DNA from: CALABS01 sp050260775
GTDB lineage: Bacteria > Pseudomonadota > Alphaproteobacteria > Rhodospirillales > Magnetospirillaceae
NCBI GenBank assembly: GCA_050260775.1
Contig: JBLNCP010000032.1
Span: 38,639-102,638 of the forward strand
Direction of reading: 5' to 3'
DNA: 64,000 bases
The notes below the pieces were generated by a model, which was given only the letters and a program-made list of their open reading frames with translations, had not been told where the DNA came from and searched no databases. Below are positions 18,630 to 27,167 of the stretch, one piece after another. Made by a program: the position numbers and the translations under genes. Each line of letters starts with the position of its first letter. The first letter of the stretch is position 1.

Positions 18630-20624
18630 CTAAGCCCTGGCTTGCCCGCTCCCCGGCGAGGCCAGCACGTAGGCACCGGGGGCGTCGGCCAAAGGCGGGT
18701 GAGCGGCGTCGCCGAGCGGCGGGGCGGCACTCATCTCGCCCGAGCGCTCGCCCAGCCACGCCACCCAGTCGTTCCACCAACTGCCGTCATGGTGTTCGGC
18801 CGTGGCGTGCCACTGCTCAGGGGTGCCGGCAATACGGTCGTTGGTCCGATAGTAGCCCTTGCGTAGGGCCGGCGGGTTGATCATGCCGGCGATATGCCCG
18901 CTGCTGGCCAGCACGAACCGTACCTGGGCGCTGGTGAACCGCATGGAACGCCACGCCGCCGGCCATGGCACGATATGGTCCTTTTCGGCGCCGATGGCAT
19001 AGACGTCACCGCGGATGCGGCCGAGGTCGATCCCGCGCCCGCGCAGGACGACCCGGCCCGGCTTGACCAGATTGTTCTCGATATAGGTGTTCTTAAGGTA
19101 GAAGGCGTGGGCGGCACGGGCCATGCGGGTGCCGTCGGCGTTCCAATAGAGCAGGTCCAGGGCCGGCGGCGCCTTGCCCATCAGATAGGAATTGACCGCC
19201 GTGTTCCAGATCAGGTCGTTGGCGCGCAGCAGGTTGAACATATTGGCGGTGTGGCGACGGTCGAGATAGCCGCGTTCCAGCATCTGGCTCTCTATGTACG
19301 CCATGTGCGGCTCGTCAAAGAACACCGCCGTCTCGCCCACGTCCGAGAAGTCCAGCAGCGACACCATGAAGGTGACGGCGTTGAAGCGATGGTCGTCCGC
19401 CGCAGCCAGCCATGCCAGGGTGGTGGCCAGCAGGGTGCCGCCGATGCAATAGCCGACGGCATTCAACCGCTCTTGGCCGGTGATGGCTCGCACGGCGTCA
19501 CTGGCGGCAAGGATGCCTTCGGCCATGTAATCGCCAAGATCCACGTCCTCCATGCCGGCGTCGGGGTCCTTCCAACTGATTATGAACACGGTGAAGCCCT
19601 GATGGACCAGGAAGCGCACCAGGCTGTTCTTGGGCTGGAGGTCAAGGATGTAGAACTTGTTGATCCAGGGCGGCACGATCAGCAGCGGCACCGCATGGGC
19701 CGACGCGCCGGCCGGACTGTACTGGATCAGCTCGATCAGGCGGTTGCGCAACACCACCTTGCCGGGGCTCAGCGCCAGATTGTGGCCGGGGGCGAAGGCC
19801 CCGGTGTCGGTCATGCGCAGATGTCCGGCCTCAAGATCGGCCAAGAGGTTGCGCCACCCATCGGCCAGGCTGGCCCCGCCGGTCTCCACCGCACGCCGCT
19901 GGGCGGCCGGGTTGGTGGCCAGGAACAGCGTGGGGCTGGTGGCGTCGATGAACTGGCGGAGATGAAAGCCCAGGCGGCGGCGCTGGTCGGGATCCAGTTC
20001 GGGATCTTCCACCTCGGCCAGCAGGGCTTCGGCGCAGGTCTGGTAGGTCCGCCGGAGGTGGCGGAAACAAGGATTGCCGTGCCATTCGGGGGCATCGAAG
20101 CGGTGGTCGGTCTCCTCCGCAGCCGCAGGTTCGCTCGCGCCTAGCAGGCGGCCGGCCCAACCGCACCAGCACTCCGCCGCCACCTGCATCGATCTCAGCC
20201 CCAGCTTCTCCAGGCTGGCGGCACTGCGTTCGGGCTTGCGTGCCGCCCGCTCCCCCACCTCCACCAGGCAATCGGCGATGGTGCCCCATTCAATGGGCAG
20301 CAGACGATGAAGGGGATTGGCCTGCCAGCACTGATCGATCCAAACCGCCAACGGCGAGCGGGCTGGGCGGGCCACCGGCGCCGGTAACGGCGGCATCCCG
20401 GCCGGCGGCGGTGGAGGCTCTGGCCGCTTGTCCGCCCGCATGCCGAGGAACACATCGGCCATGCTGCGATAGGGCTGATCGGGCAGCAGTGCCTCCAGGG
20501 CTGCGATGGCGCCGGGGCCGGCATTGTTGCGCCGCGCGTGCTCGATAACCTCCATGCGATTACGGGGGAAATCGATACCTTTGAGCAGGTGGGCGATGTC
20601 TCCTATGGACGAGCCTGTTGCCAT
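18630..20624 (-). CDS. phaC: Class I-type PHA synthase with N-terminal DUF2795 domain
   Basis: Polymerises (R)-3-hydroxyacyl-CoA into polyhydroxyalkanoate at the granule surface. The 664-residue protein has the PhaC catalytic triad: C393 in GYCIGG, D549 in GAEKDHIVPW and H577 in SSGHIAGM. The N-terminal PhaC region spans about 100-270. Residues about 8-65 (HLLKGIDFPRNRMEVIEHAR, then LPDQPYRSMADVF) read as a DUF2795 domain, which is usually a separate small protein. This explains why the nucleophile lies about 75 residues later than in ordinary class I enzymes. GAGGAAG precedes ATG 20624. Confidence 0.9.
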   Translation of the reverse strand: MATGSSIGDIAHLLKGIDFPRNRMEVIEHARRNNAGPGAIAALEALLPDQPYRSMADVFLGMRADKRPEPPPPPAGMPPLPAPVARPARSPLAVWIDQCWQANPLHRLLPIEWGTIADCLVEVGERAARKPERSAASLEKLGLRSMQVAAECWCGWAGRLLGASEPAAAEETDHRFDAPEWHGNPCFRHLRRTYQTCAEALLAEVEDPELDPDQRRRLGFHLRQFIDATSPTLFLATNPAAQRRAVETGGASLADGWRNLLADLEAGHLRMTDTGAFAPGHNLALSPGKVVLRNRLIELIQYSPAGASAHAVPLLIVPPWINKFYILDLQPKNSLVRFLVHQGFTVFIISWKDPDAGMEDVDLGDYMAEGILAASDAVRAITGQERLNAVGYCIGGTLLATTLAWLAAADDHRFNAVTFMVSLLDFSDVGETAVFFDEPHMAYIESQMLERGYLDRRHTANMFNLLRANDLIWNTAVNSYLMGKAPPALDLLYWNADGTRMARAAHAFYLKNTYIENNLVKPGRVVLRGRGIDLGRIRGDVYAIGAEKDHIVPWPAAWRSMRFTSAQVRFVLASSGHIAGMINPPALRKGYYRTNDRIAGTPEQWHATAEHHDGSWWNDWVAWLGERSGEMSAAPPLGDAAHPPLADAPGAYVLASPGSGQARA

Positions 20625-20707
20625 GCTTTGCTTCCTCTCCAGGCGGGACGCAGATCGCGGGCGTTCCATATTGGCGGATGGGGACGCTCCGCCATCTTGA
20701 TCGCACC

Positions 20708-20733
20708 GGAAACCAAGAAACACCGGTCCCGTT
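20708..20733 (+). promoter_or_regulatory. Putative EcfG-type general stress promoter (DUF2147 gene)
   Basis: GGAAA at 20708-20712 and CGTT at 20730-20733 are separated by exactly 17 bases. The alphaproteobacterial EcfG sigma consensus is GGAAC-N16/17-CGTT, so this is one mismatch from consensus. It lies 45 bases before the DUF2147 start. Confidence 0.45.
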
Positions 20734-20778
20734 GATCTCGGGTGTAAAGGGTAAACTCCTTGCAGGGAGTGACGGGTC

Positions 20779-21285
20779 ATGGCCACGCCGTTCGTGGGCA
20801 AACGGAGACCGCCGCGCATGAGATGGGCCGCTGTCTTGATGACGGTCGTCGCATTCGTGAGTCCTGCCCTGGCGGCGGACCCACGCGGCACGTGGCTGAC
20901 CCAGGACAAGGATGCCGCCCTGACCATCAGCGCATGCGGCAGCCAATTGTGCGGCCAGATCATTTGGCTGGAGAGCGCGACGGATCAGCGCGGCACGCTT
21001 CGGCTGGACGAGAACAATCCGGATCCTGGCAAGCAGTCGCAGCGGATCTGCGGGCTCGTCGTCATCAAAGGGCTTGCCCCCTCGGGTCCCGACACCTGGA
21101 CGGGCACGGTCTACAATCCCGAGGACGGCCAGACCTACCAGGGCAGCATCACCGTGCTGTCCGACGACGCATTGAAGGTCCGCGCCTATATCGCGTTGCC
21201 GATTTTCGGCAAGAACCAGACCTGGTCGCGGGTGAACGGTCCCGCCGCCGATGGGCTGGCCTATAATTGCCGCAACCGCGGATGA
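20779..21285 (+). CDS. DUF2147 domain-containing exported protein
   Basis: A 168-residue protein with a signal peptide (hydrophobic core then SPALAA) and a DUF2147 domain starting RGTWLTQDKDAALTI. Two cysteine sites, ACGSQLCG and QRICG, are typical; the domain is a lipocalin-like beta barrel of unknown function. ATG 20779 and ATG 20818 both have a GGAG about 10 bases upstream; the shorter form gives a more ordinary signal peptide. An EcfG-like promoter upstream suggests stress induction. Confidence 0.82.
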   Translation: MATPFVGKRRPPRMRWAAVLMTVVAFVSPALAADPRGTWLTQDKDAALTISACGSQLCGQIIWLESATDQRGTLRLDENNPDPGKQSQRICGLVVIKGLAPSGPDTWTGTVYNPEDGQTYQGSITVLSDDALKVRAYIALPIFGKNQTWSRVNGPAADGLAYNCRNRG

Positions 21286-21329
21286 AGCGGTCGTATCGGT
21301 AGATCAGCCGTTGTGCCGCGCCTGCCTAG

Positions 21330-21355
21330 GGAACTTGCCGGCCAACCGGCCCGTT
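21330..21355 (+). promoter_or_regulatory. Putative EcfG general stress promoter (GlsB gene)
   Basis: GGAAC at 21330-21334 and CGTT at 21352-21355 are separated by 17 bases, a perfect match to the EcfG consensus. It lies 36 bases before the GlsB-family start, a normal distance for transcription start plus a short leader. Confidence 0.6.
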
Positions 21356-21391
21356 ACAGCAACATCGCAGGGTGTGCAGGAGGGCTTCGGG

Positions 21392-21649
21392 ATGTCCATA
21401 CTCGCGTGGCTGCTTCTTGGCCTGATCGCCGGTTTCATTGCCAGCAAGATCGTCAACAAGAGCGGTCAAGGGCTTTTGCTCGACATCGTCATCGGCATCG
21501 TCGGCGCCCTGATCGGCGGTTCGCTGTTCAACAGCCTTGGGGGCGTCGGCATCACCGGCTTCAATCTGTGGAGCCTGTTCGTCGCCGTCGTCGGCGCGGT
21601 CATCGCCTTGCTGATCTATCACGCAATTACCCGCAGGCGCCGGCTGTAG
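21392..21649 (+). CDS. GlsB/YeaQ/YmgE family stress response membrane protein
   Basis: An 85-residue inner-membrane protein with three helices and the family pattern: LLLGLIAGFIASKIV, a short polar turn, then DIVIGIVGALIGGSLFN. AGGAGGG lies about 7 bases before ATG 21392, which selects it over the longer open frame starting at 21251. Members are stress-induced in many bacteria, but their biochemical role is unknown. The perfect EcfG box upstream agrees with that. Confidence 0.88.
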   Translation: MSILAWLLLGLIAGFIASKIVNKSGQGLLLDIVIGIVGALIGGSLFNSLGGVGITGFNLWSLFVAVVGAVIALLIYHAITRRRRL

Positions 21650-21775
21650 GCGTGGCGGTGGATGATGCGTGGCGACCCCGACGCCCGGCATTTGTTGGGC
21701 ACGCTTTCGGGTGTTCCCCAAGACAGCGGCGATGCGGCAGCAAATATGTCAGGGAGGGCCAAGGAGATCGAATAG

Positions 21776-21791
21776 CCAAACGCGCGTTTGG
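21776..21791. repeat. Perfect 16-base palindrome
   Basis: CCAAACGCGCGTTTGG is an exact inverted repeat without a spacer, in the 252-base gap between the GlsB gene and the diguanylate cyclase. The sequence shows only the symmetry. It could be an operator for either flanking transcript, 110 bases before the cyclase start. Confidence 0.5.
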
Positions 21792-21901
21792 AGCCGCCGG
21801 GCTGCCAGCACCTAGTTTCGATCAAGGCACTTACGGGGCACCCGCATCGGTTTAGGCGTGACCAGCCCGCGCCAGGGTCGTGTTAATTGATATTCAGCCA
21901 C

Positions 21902-23056
21902 ATGTGGTTCCACTCCATCGGAATGAAGTTGGCCGCCGTAGTCACGGTCGTGTTCCTATTCCTTATTGGAACGGCGGCGGGCTTTTCCTACCAGGCGGCG
22001 GTCTTTCTGGGTGATCTCGATCACCAGGAGCAGGCCAATTCCCGCATCCAAACCTTGCAGGGACTCTTGGAATTCGTGCTCAGCGCCGAGGTAGGACTGC
22101 GTACCTTTGTGGTGACGGGCGACATTGCCGACCTTGCAGAGGTCGATGACGCCCGAGCCGGCATCAGCCACTCCGTTTTGGCGTTGAAGGCCGCATCCCG
22201 GGCTCAACCCGCAGCGGCCGAACGCATCGGCTTGATCGAGGCAGGCGCCATCGCCCGGTTGGCGGATCTGCAGCGCATCGAGGTCGAACGGCGACAACAC
22301 GGAAGACAGGCGGCCCAGCGCATGGCGGCGGGCGAGACGAGCAAGCGCACTATCCAAGATCTGCGCGCCAATGTGGAGCAGGTGCTGACGGATGAGCGAA
22401 CATCGCTGAGCCATCAACGGCAAATTACCCAAGCACGGTTACAATACGCGGTGGTGTTGTGGCTGCTGCTCATCGCGGCCAGTATGATCGCCGTGACCGT
22501 CTCCGTGGTCCAAGTCATGAAGCAGGTGCGGCGCAATGCGGTTCTCATGCTTCGGCTACAACATGACGCACGCCATGATTTCCTAACCGAATTACCCAAT
22601 CGGGCCTTCTTTCAGGATACGCTGCTCCATGTCCTCGCCGGGGCGGACCGAGAGAAGACGCGGGCGGCAGTGCTGTATATGGATCTGAACGGCTTCAAGG
22701 CAATCAATGACGAGTTGGGCCATGAGGTGGGCGATCTGGTGCTGATCGAGGTCGCCAATCGGCTCCGCACCACCGTGCGCAGCGCTGATTTTCTGGCCCG
22801 CCTGGGCGGCGACGAGTTCGCAGTGCTGGTGCCCCGTTACAGCCAGGAATGGGAACTCAGCGAGCTGGTTGGCCGCATCGAGAATGCTGTATTGCAGGTG
22901 GCGCCGTCCGCTCTGCATGGGCGTACCGTCAGCATCAGTGTCGGTGTGGCCTCCTATCCCGATCAGTGCGGCAACGCCGAGGCGTTGCTGGAAGCGGCTG
23001 ACCAAGCGATGTTTTCCCGTAAAAGAAGTGGATGCCCTGTGCGCAAGCCGTCATGA
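21902..23056 (+). CDS. CHASE3-GGDEF diguanylate cyclase
   Basis: Makes cyclic di-GMP from two GTP. The 384-residue protein has one helix near the N-terminus, an extracytoplasmic CHASE3-like sensor (about 30-185; the LRTFVVTGD segment is typical), a second helix (about 185-208) and a GGDEF domain. The active site GGDEF (302-306) is intact, and an RxxD inhibitory site lies 5 residues before it. No EAL domain is present. The start is uncertain: ATG 21902 is used, and TTG 21887 and ATG 21923 are in frame. Its last 6 bases overlap a small minus-strand gene. Confidence 0.88.
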   Translation: MWFHSIGMKLAAVVTVVFLFLIGTAAGFSYQAAVFLGDLDHQEQANSRIQTLQGLLEFVLSAEVGLRTFVVTGDIADLAEVDDARAGISHSVLALKAASRAQPAAAERIGLIEAGAIARLADLQRIEVERRQHGRQAAQRMAAGETSKRTIQDLRANVEQVLTDERTSLSHQRQITQARLQYAVVLWLLLIAASMIAVTVSVVQVMKQVRRNAVLMLRLQHDARHDFLTELPNRAFFQDTLLHVLAGADREKTRAAVLYMDLNGFKAINDELGHEVGDLVLIEVANRLRTTVRSADFLARLGGDEFAVLVPRYSQEWELSELVGRIENAVLQVAPSALHGRTVSISVGVASYPDQCGNAEALLEAADQAMFSRKRSGCPVRKPS

Positions 23057-23215
23057 TCCGCTCCAAAGCATCAAAACCCCAATGAGTGCTGTTGATGCTG
23101 CGGTGATGGCGGTCATCAGCCCCATGACCGTGATGCGTCTACGCAAGCTGACGACCGCCTGCACCGTGAAGACGATCGCCAGGGCAAAACAGCCGAGAGC
23201 TATGGCGAGATTCAC
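23051..23215 (-). CDS. 54-residue two-helix membrane microprotein
   Basis: The minus strand reads GTG to TGA over 55 codons: a first helix (LAIALGCFALAIVFTVQAVV), a basic turn SLRRRITV, and a second helix (GLMTAITAASTALIGVLMLW). GGAGG lies 9 bases before the GTG. The turn would be cytoplasmic by the positive-inside rule. It converges on the diguanylate cyclase; the two genes share TCATGA, which contains both stop codons. I know no family for it. Codon pattern, topology and ribosome site favour a real gene, but length alone makes it unproven. Confidence 0.55.
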   Translation of the reverse strand: MNLAIALGCFALAIVFTVQAVVSLRRRITVMGLMTAITAASTALIGVLMLWSGS

Positions 23216-23231
23216 TGGGCCACGCCTCCAA

Positions 23232-23263
23232 GTGACCGGTCACCCGGCGGATCACCGCGGTGA
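23232..23263. promoter_or_regulatory. Two perfect 12-base palindromes 20 bases apart
   Basis: GTGACCGGTCAC (23232-23243) and TCACCGCGGTGA (23252-23263) are both exact inverted repeats, with centres 20 bases apart (about two helical turns). They share GTGA/TCAC half-sites and lie just upstream of the 54-residue membrane protein gene and downstream of the desaturase. This looks like an operator pair for a dimeric regulator; the regulator is unknown. Confidence 0.4.
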
Positions 23264-23344
23264 CGCCACGGATATGGTGCGGTTGTCCACCGTCTACGTC
23301 AGGCGCATCTGAGATATCCGCAGGGTGGCTCTTGGCGTAGCTAG

Positions 23345-24358
23345 CTAGCCTCCGTTGCTGGCAACCGCTTTGAATGAAACCAGCCGCTGCCTGTCCTCGT
23401 CCCACAATGCGAGCCGGGCCGCAGCGAAGCCGGCGCGCAGGCCGAACTTGGTGGTCGGCAACAGGGGATCAACCGCTTGGTAGGCCGCTCGCAGTCTGTA
23501 GTTGGGGATGCGTGGCGCCAAGTGGTGGATGTGGTGGTAGCCGATCCACCCGGTTACCCACTCCAGCGGTTTGGGCAGAACGTAACAGGAGCACCCCTTT
23601 AGGACCGCCGGAACGAAGCGCCAATGGCTCTGGCGTTGCCAATACGTCGTCTCAAACTGATGCTGTACAAAGAAAATCCAGACACCAACCACGTCGGCGA
23701 CCACCGTCACGGACAGCGCGATGGTCAGGAACCGGCCATAGCCGAAAACGGTTCCGCCGCAGAGAACCAGGGCGGCCACCGCGACATTGGTCCACATGAT
23801 GCTTTTGAGCGATCGAGTATCACCTAGCCGCAATCCGATCGGCAGGCGGTGGCGGATTATGAATTGGTAGGGTGGGCCGATGAGGAACAAGACGACCGGG
23901 TGGCGATACAGTCGATAGCCCCACCGTCTAATACCGGACAATTGTCGGTATTCGGCGACCGTCAGCGTGGTGATGTCGCCCCGTCCCCGCCGCGACAGGT
24001 TGCCCGAGGTGGCGTGGTGCCAATCGTGATCGCGCTTCCACCAATGATAAGGCGTAAGGGTAAGGACGCCGATGATCCGCCCCACCAAGTCGCAGGCCCG
24101 CCGCTGAAGAAAAAACGAGTAGTGGCCGCAATCATGCTGGATGATGAAAAGCCGCAGCAGGAGCAGCCCCGTGGGCGGAACGACAAGAAACGCCGCCGCA
24201 TAGCCAACCTTTTCCGCCAGGACGAGGGCACTGAAGAACAGGGCGGCGAATGCGACGACCGTAATCGCCAGTTGAATAAGGCTGCGAACGGTTGAGGGGG
24301 TGGCGAACGGCCGAAGCAGTTGCACCGGGTCTGTGCCGATTGGTCGGGGTCGTTCCAC
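23345..24358 (-). CDS. Membrane fatty acid desaturase
   Basis: A di-iron membrane desaturase of 337 residues. The three histidine boxes are complete: HDCGH, HDWHH and HHIHH. Two hydrophobic helix pairs flank the first and third boxes. It introduces a double bond into membrane acyl chains; position and substrate form cannot be read from sequence. GGAGG precedes GTG 24358 by 5 bases, preferred to a GTG at 24448 that would add 30 untypical residues. Confidence 0.87.
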   Translation of the reverse strand: MERPRPIGTDPVQLLRPFATPSTVRSLIQLAITVVAFAALFFSALVLAEKVGYAAAFLVVPPTGLLLLRLFIIQHDCGHYSFFLQRRACDLVGRIIGVLTLTPYHWWKRDHDWHHATSGNLSRRGRGDITTLTVAEYRQLSGIRRWGYRLYRHPVVLFLIGPPYQFIIRHRLPIGLRLGDTRSLKSIMWTNVAVAALVLCGGTVFGYGRFLTIALSVTVVADVVGVWIFFVQHQFETTYWQRQSHWRFVPAVLKGCSCYVLPKPLEWVTGWIGYHHIHHLAPRIPNYRLRAAYQAVDPLLPTTKFGLRAGFAAARLALWDEDRQRLVSFKAVASNGG

Positions 24359-24521
24359 TCCACCCTCCGTGGGCACACGCTGTCCCTCACATACGTGGGG
24401 CTTCTTGGGCCGCCATTGGCCTCGCTTCCGCAATCGTGCCCCGGCCACTTACCCTTGCCCTCTGCCCTATGACATTCGCGCGGACCAGCCAGTGGCAGCA
24501 GGCGTGGCTCAAACGGCCTGT

Positions 24522-27095
24522 TCATGCCGTGGCCGGGGCGTGGAGCCGGAAGAACAGCCGCTTGACCACTTCGACCAGCGCCAGATAGGCGAGCACCGCC
24601 GCCGCCAGGAAGGCATAGAACGAGGCCGGTGGCGGGACGAAGCCGAAGAACACGCCCAGCGGTGTCAGCGGCAGCAGCGCACCGGTGGCGGCCGCCCCCA
24701 GTGACAGCCCGGCCAGGACCAGGTGGGGGCGGCTGCGCCAGGGGCGGTGGCGGGTGCGGATCACGAAGATGACCAGGACCTGGGTTGCCAGACTTTCGAC
24801 GAACCACCCGGTCTGGAACAACGCTTCGCCGGCCCCGAACAGGTGGAACAGGACATAGAAGGTCAGGAAGTCGAAGAGCGAGCTGACCGGCCCCAGCACC
24901 AGCATGAAATGCTGGATCAGCCGCAGATCCCATTGCACGGGCTTGGCCAGCGCGTTGTCGTCCACGTTATCAAGGGGAACGCCGGCCTCGGAGGCGTCGT
25001 AGAGCAGGTTGTTGAGCAGCACCTGCGTCGGCAGCATGGGCAGGAAGGGCAGGAAAATCGCCGCCCCCGCCATGCTGAACATATTGCCGAAATTCGAACT
25101 GGCGCCCATCAGGATGTACTTGGTGACGTTCTGCACCGTCCGCCGCCCCTCCATCACCGCCTGATACACCACCGACAGATCGGGTTCGAGCAGGATGACG
25201 CTTGCCGCCTCCTTGGCGACATCGGCGGCGCTGTCCACCGAAATGCCGACATCGGCGGCGTGAATGGCCGAAGAATCGTTGATGCCGTCCCCCAGGAAGC
25301 CGACCACCCGGCCCGAGCGCTTATAGGCCAGCAACACCCGTTCCTTCTGCGGCGGCGTCACCCGGCAGAACACATTGACCTTGGGAAGGCTGGCGCGTAG
25401 TGCGTCCTCACTCATCGCCTCAAGATCGTCGCCGGTGATCAGGCCGGTGATGGTCATGCCCAACTCGGCGCAGACGTGCCGCGTTACCCGTTCGTTGTCG
25501 CCGGTCAGGATCTTGACCGGCACTCCGGCACCGGTCAGAGCCTGGATCGCCGCCATGGCGCTCGCCTTGGGCGGGTCGAGGAAGACCGCGTAGCCGGCAA
25601 AAGCCAACTCGGTTTCGTCTCCAAGGGCGGCGGAGATATGTTCCGGCGCCATCGCCTTGGAAGCGATGGCCAGCACCCGGAAGCCATCCTCGCCCAACTT
25701 CCGGAACAGGGCGTCGAGCGTCGCCCGCGCCGCCGGATCCAGCGGCTGGACCGCGCCCGCTTCCGCTTCATAATGGGTGGAGCAGCGCAGCACGTCCTCC
25801 GGCGCCCCCTTGACCACCAGCAACCGTTCGCGACCATCGGTGACCAGGACGGAGACCCGCCGCCGCTCGAAGTCGAAGGGGACCTCGTCGATCTTTTCCC
25901 AGCCGCTCACGTCCAGCGTGCGGAAGGAGATGATGGCATCGTCCAGCGGACTCTTGATGCCGCTCTCGAAAAAGCTGTTGAGGAAGGCGAGGCGAAATAC
26001 CCGCTCGCTGTCGTCGCCGCGAAAATCCAGGTGCCGGACCATGCGGATCTTGGCCTCGGTCAAGGTCCCGGTCTTGTCGGTGCAAAGCACGTCCATGGCA
26101 CCAAGGTTGTGCATGGCCGCCAGCCGCTTGACGATGACCCGGCGTCGCGCCATCCGCGTTGCGCCGCGCGCCAGCGTGACCGTGACGATCATCGGCAACA
26201 GTTCCGGCGTCAGCCCCACTGCGAGTGCCAGCGCGAACATCAGCGAGTCCAGCCATGGCCGGTGGAACAGCACGTTCACAGCCAACACGAACAGAACCAA
26301 GAAAACGGTCAGCCGCAGAATGAGGAAGCCGAACTGGCGGATGCCCAACTCGAATGCGGTGGGTGGCGGTGCCGCCGCCAGGGTGCCACTCAATTGGCCG
26401 AAGGACGTGGCCTCGCCGGTGCGGCAGACCACCGCGATGGCGCTGCCGCTGATGACCGAGGTGCCCATGAAGACGGTGTTGATCGCTTCGGCGGCCCCCC
26501 GCGCCAGGGCGCCGGCCGCATCGACGTGCTTCTCCGCCGGATAGGGCTCGCCGGTCAACATGGCTTGGTTGACGAATAGGTCGCGGGATTCGATCAGGCG
26601 GCAATCGGCCGGCACCAGATCGCCGGCGGCCAGACGGACCACGTCGCCAGGCACCAGTTGGTCCACCGGCTCCGTCGCTTCGATACCGTCGCGGCGGACC
26701 TGGACATGCACGGCGACCGAGCGGCGCAAGGCCTCGACGGCGTTCTCGGCCCGCAAACTCTGGACGAAATCCAGGGTAATGCTGAGCACCACCATCGCAA
26801 TGACGATGACGAAGCTGGCGACATTGCCGGTGACCGCCGACAGCGCGCTGGCGAACAGCAGAATAAGCACCAGCGGATTGAGGAAACGGCTGAGGAATTG
26901 CAGCCCCAGGGGCTGGCGGCGATGCGCCTGCACCTGATTGAGCCCATACTGGCGGCGCCGTTTGTCCGCCTCTGCACCGGTGAGCCCGGCGGCGGTAGTC
27001 CCCAGGGCTTCGAGAACGGCGGAGACCGGTGGGACCCAAATCTCCCCGGGCAATCCATTCGCGTGATGACTGGGGAGCATGACGGGTCCCCACAT
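24522..27095 (-). CDS. mgtA: Magnesium-translocating P-type ATPase
   Basis: An 857-residue P3B-type ATPase that imports Mg2+ down its gradient coupled to ATP hydrolysis. It has the actuator motif LTGEP, the phosphorylated D340 in DKTGTLT, the hinge GDGINDS and about ten helices. The MgtA/MgtB-specific NNLLYDASE and F-F-x-x-G-I-K-S-P-L-D segments are present, supporting Mg2+ over Ca2+. No MgtC-like gene is nearby. ATG 27095 is the first start; a second ATG at 27080 has a GGGGA closer to it. Confidence 0.92.
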   Translation of the reverse strand: MWGPVMLPSHHANGLPGEIWVPPVSAVLEALGTTAAGLTGAEADKRRRQYGLNQVQAHRRQPLGLQFLSRFLNPLVLILLFASALSAVTGNVASFVIVIAMVVLSITLDFVQSLRAENAVEALRRSVAVHVQVRRDGIEATEPVDQLVPGDVVRLAAGDLVPADCRLIESRDLFVNQAMLTGEPYPAEKHVDAAGALARGAAEAINTVFMGTSVISGSAIAVVCRTGEATSFGQLSGTLAAAPPPTAFELGIRQFGFLILRLTVFLVLFVLAVNVLFHRPWLDSLMFALALAVGLTPELLPMIVTVTLARGATRMARRRVIVKRLAAMHNLGAMDVLCTDKTGTLTEAKIRMVRHLDFRGDDSERVFRLAFLNSFFESGIKSPLDDAIISFRTLDVSGWEKIDEVPFDFERRRVSVLVTDGRERLLVVKGAPEDVLRCSTHYEAEAGAVQPLDPAARATLDALFRKLGEDGFRVLAIASKAMAPEHISAALGDETELAFAGYAVFLDPPKASAMAAIQALTGAGVPVKILTGDNERVTRHVCAELGMTITGLITGDDLEAMSEDALRASLPKVNVFCRVTPPQKERVLLAYKRSGRVVGFLGDGINDSSAIHAADVGISVDSAADVAKEAASVILLEPDLSVVYQAVMEGRRTVQNVTKYILMGASSNFGNMFSMAGAAIFLPFLPMLPTQVLLNNLLYDASEAGVPLDNVDDNALAKPVQWDLRLIQHFMLVLGPVSSLFDFLTFYVLFHLFGAGEALFQTGWFVESLATQVLVIFVIRTRHRPWRSRPHLVLAGLSLGAAATGALLPLTPLGVFFGFVPPPASFYAFLAAAVLAYLALVEVVKRLFFRLHAPATA

Positions 27096-27167
27096 GGACG
27101 CGGAGCTTCCCTCGCACGACTATTGATGAGCGGTTGAGGCTTGCCGTGCTCCCAGGGAATGGAACGT

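Noticed and set aside
22869..23312. Plus-strand frame running past the end of the diguanylate cyclase
   Set aside because: It is out of frame with the GGDEF gene, has no ribosome site, and is better explained by the opposite-strand 54-residue gene.
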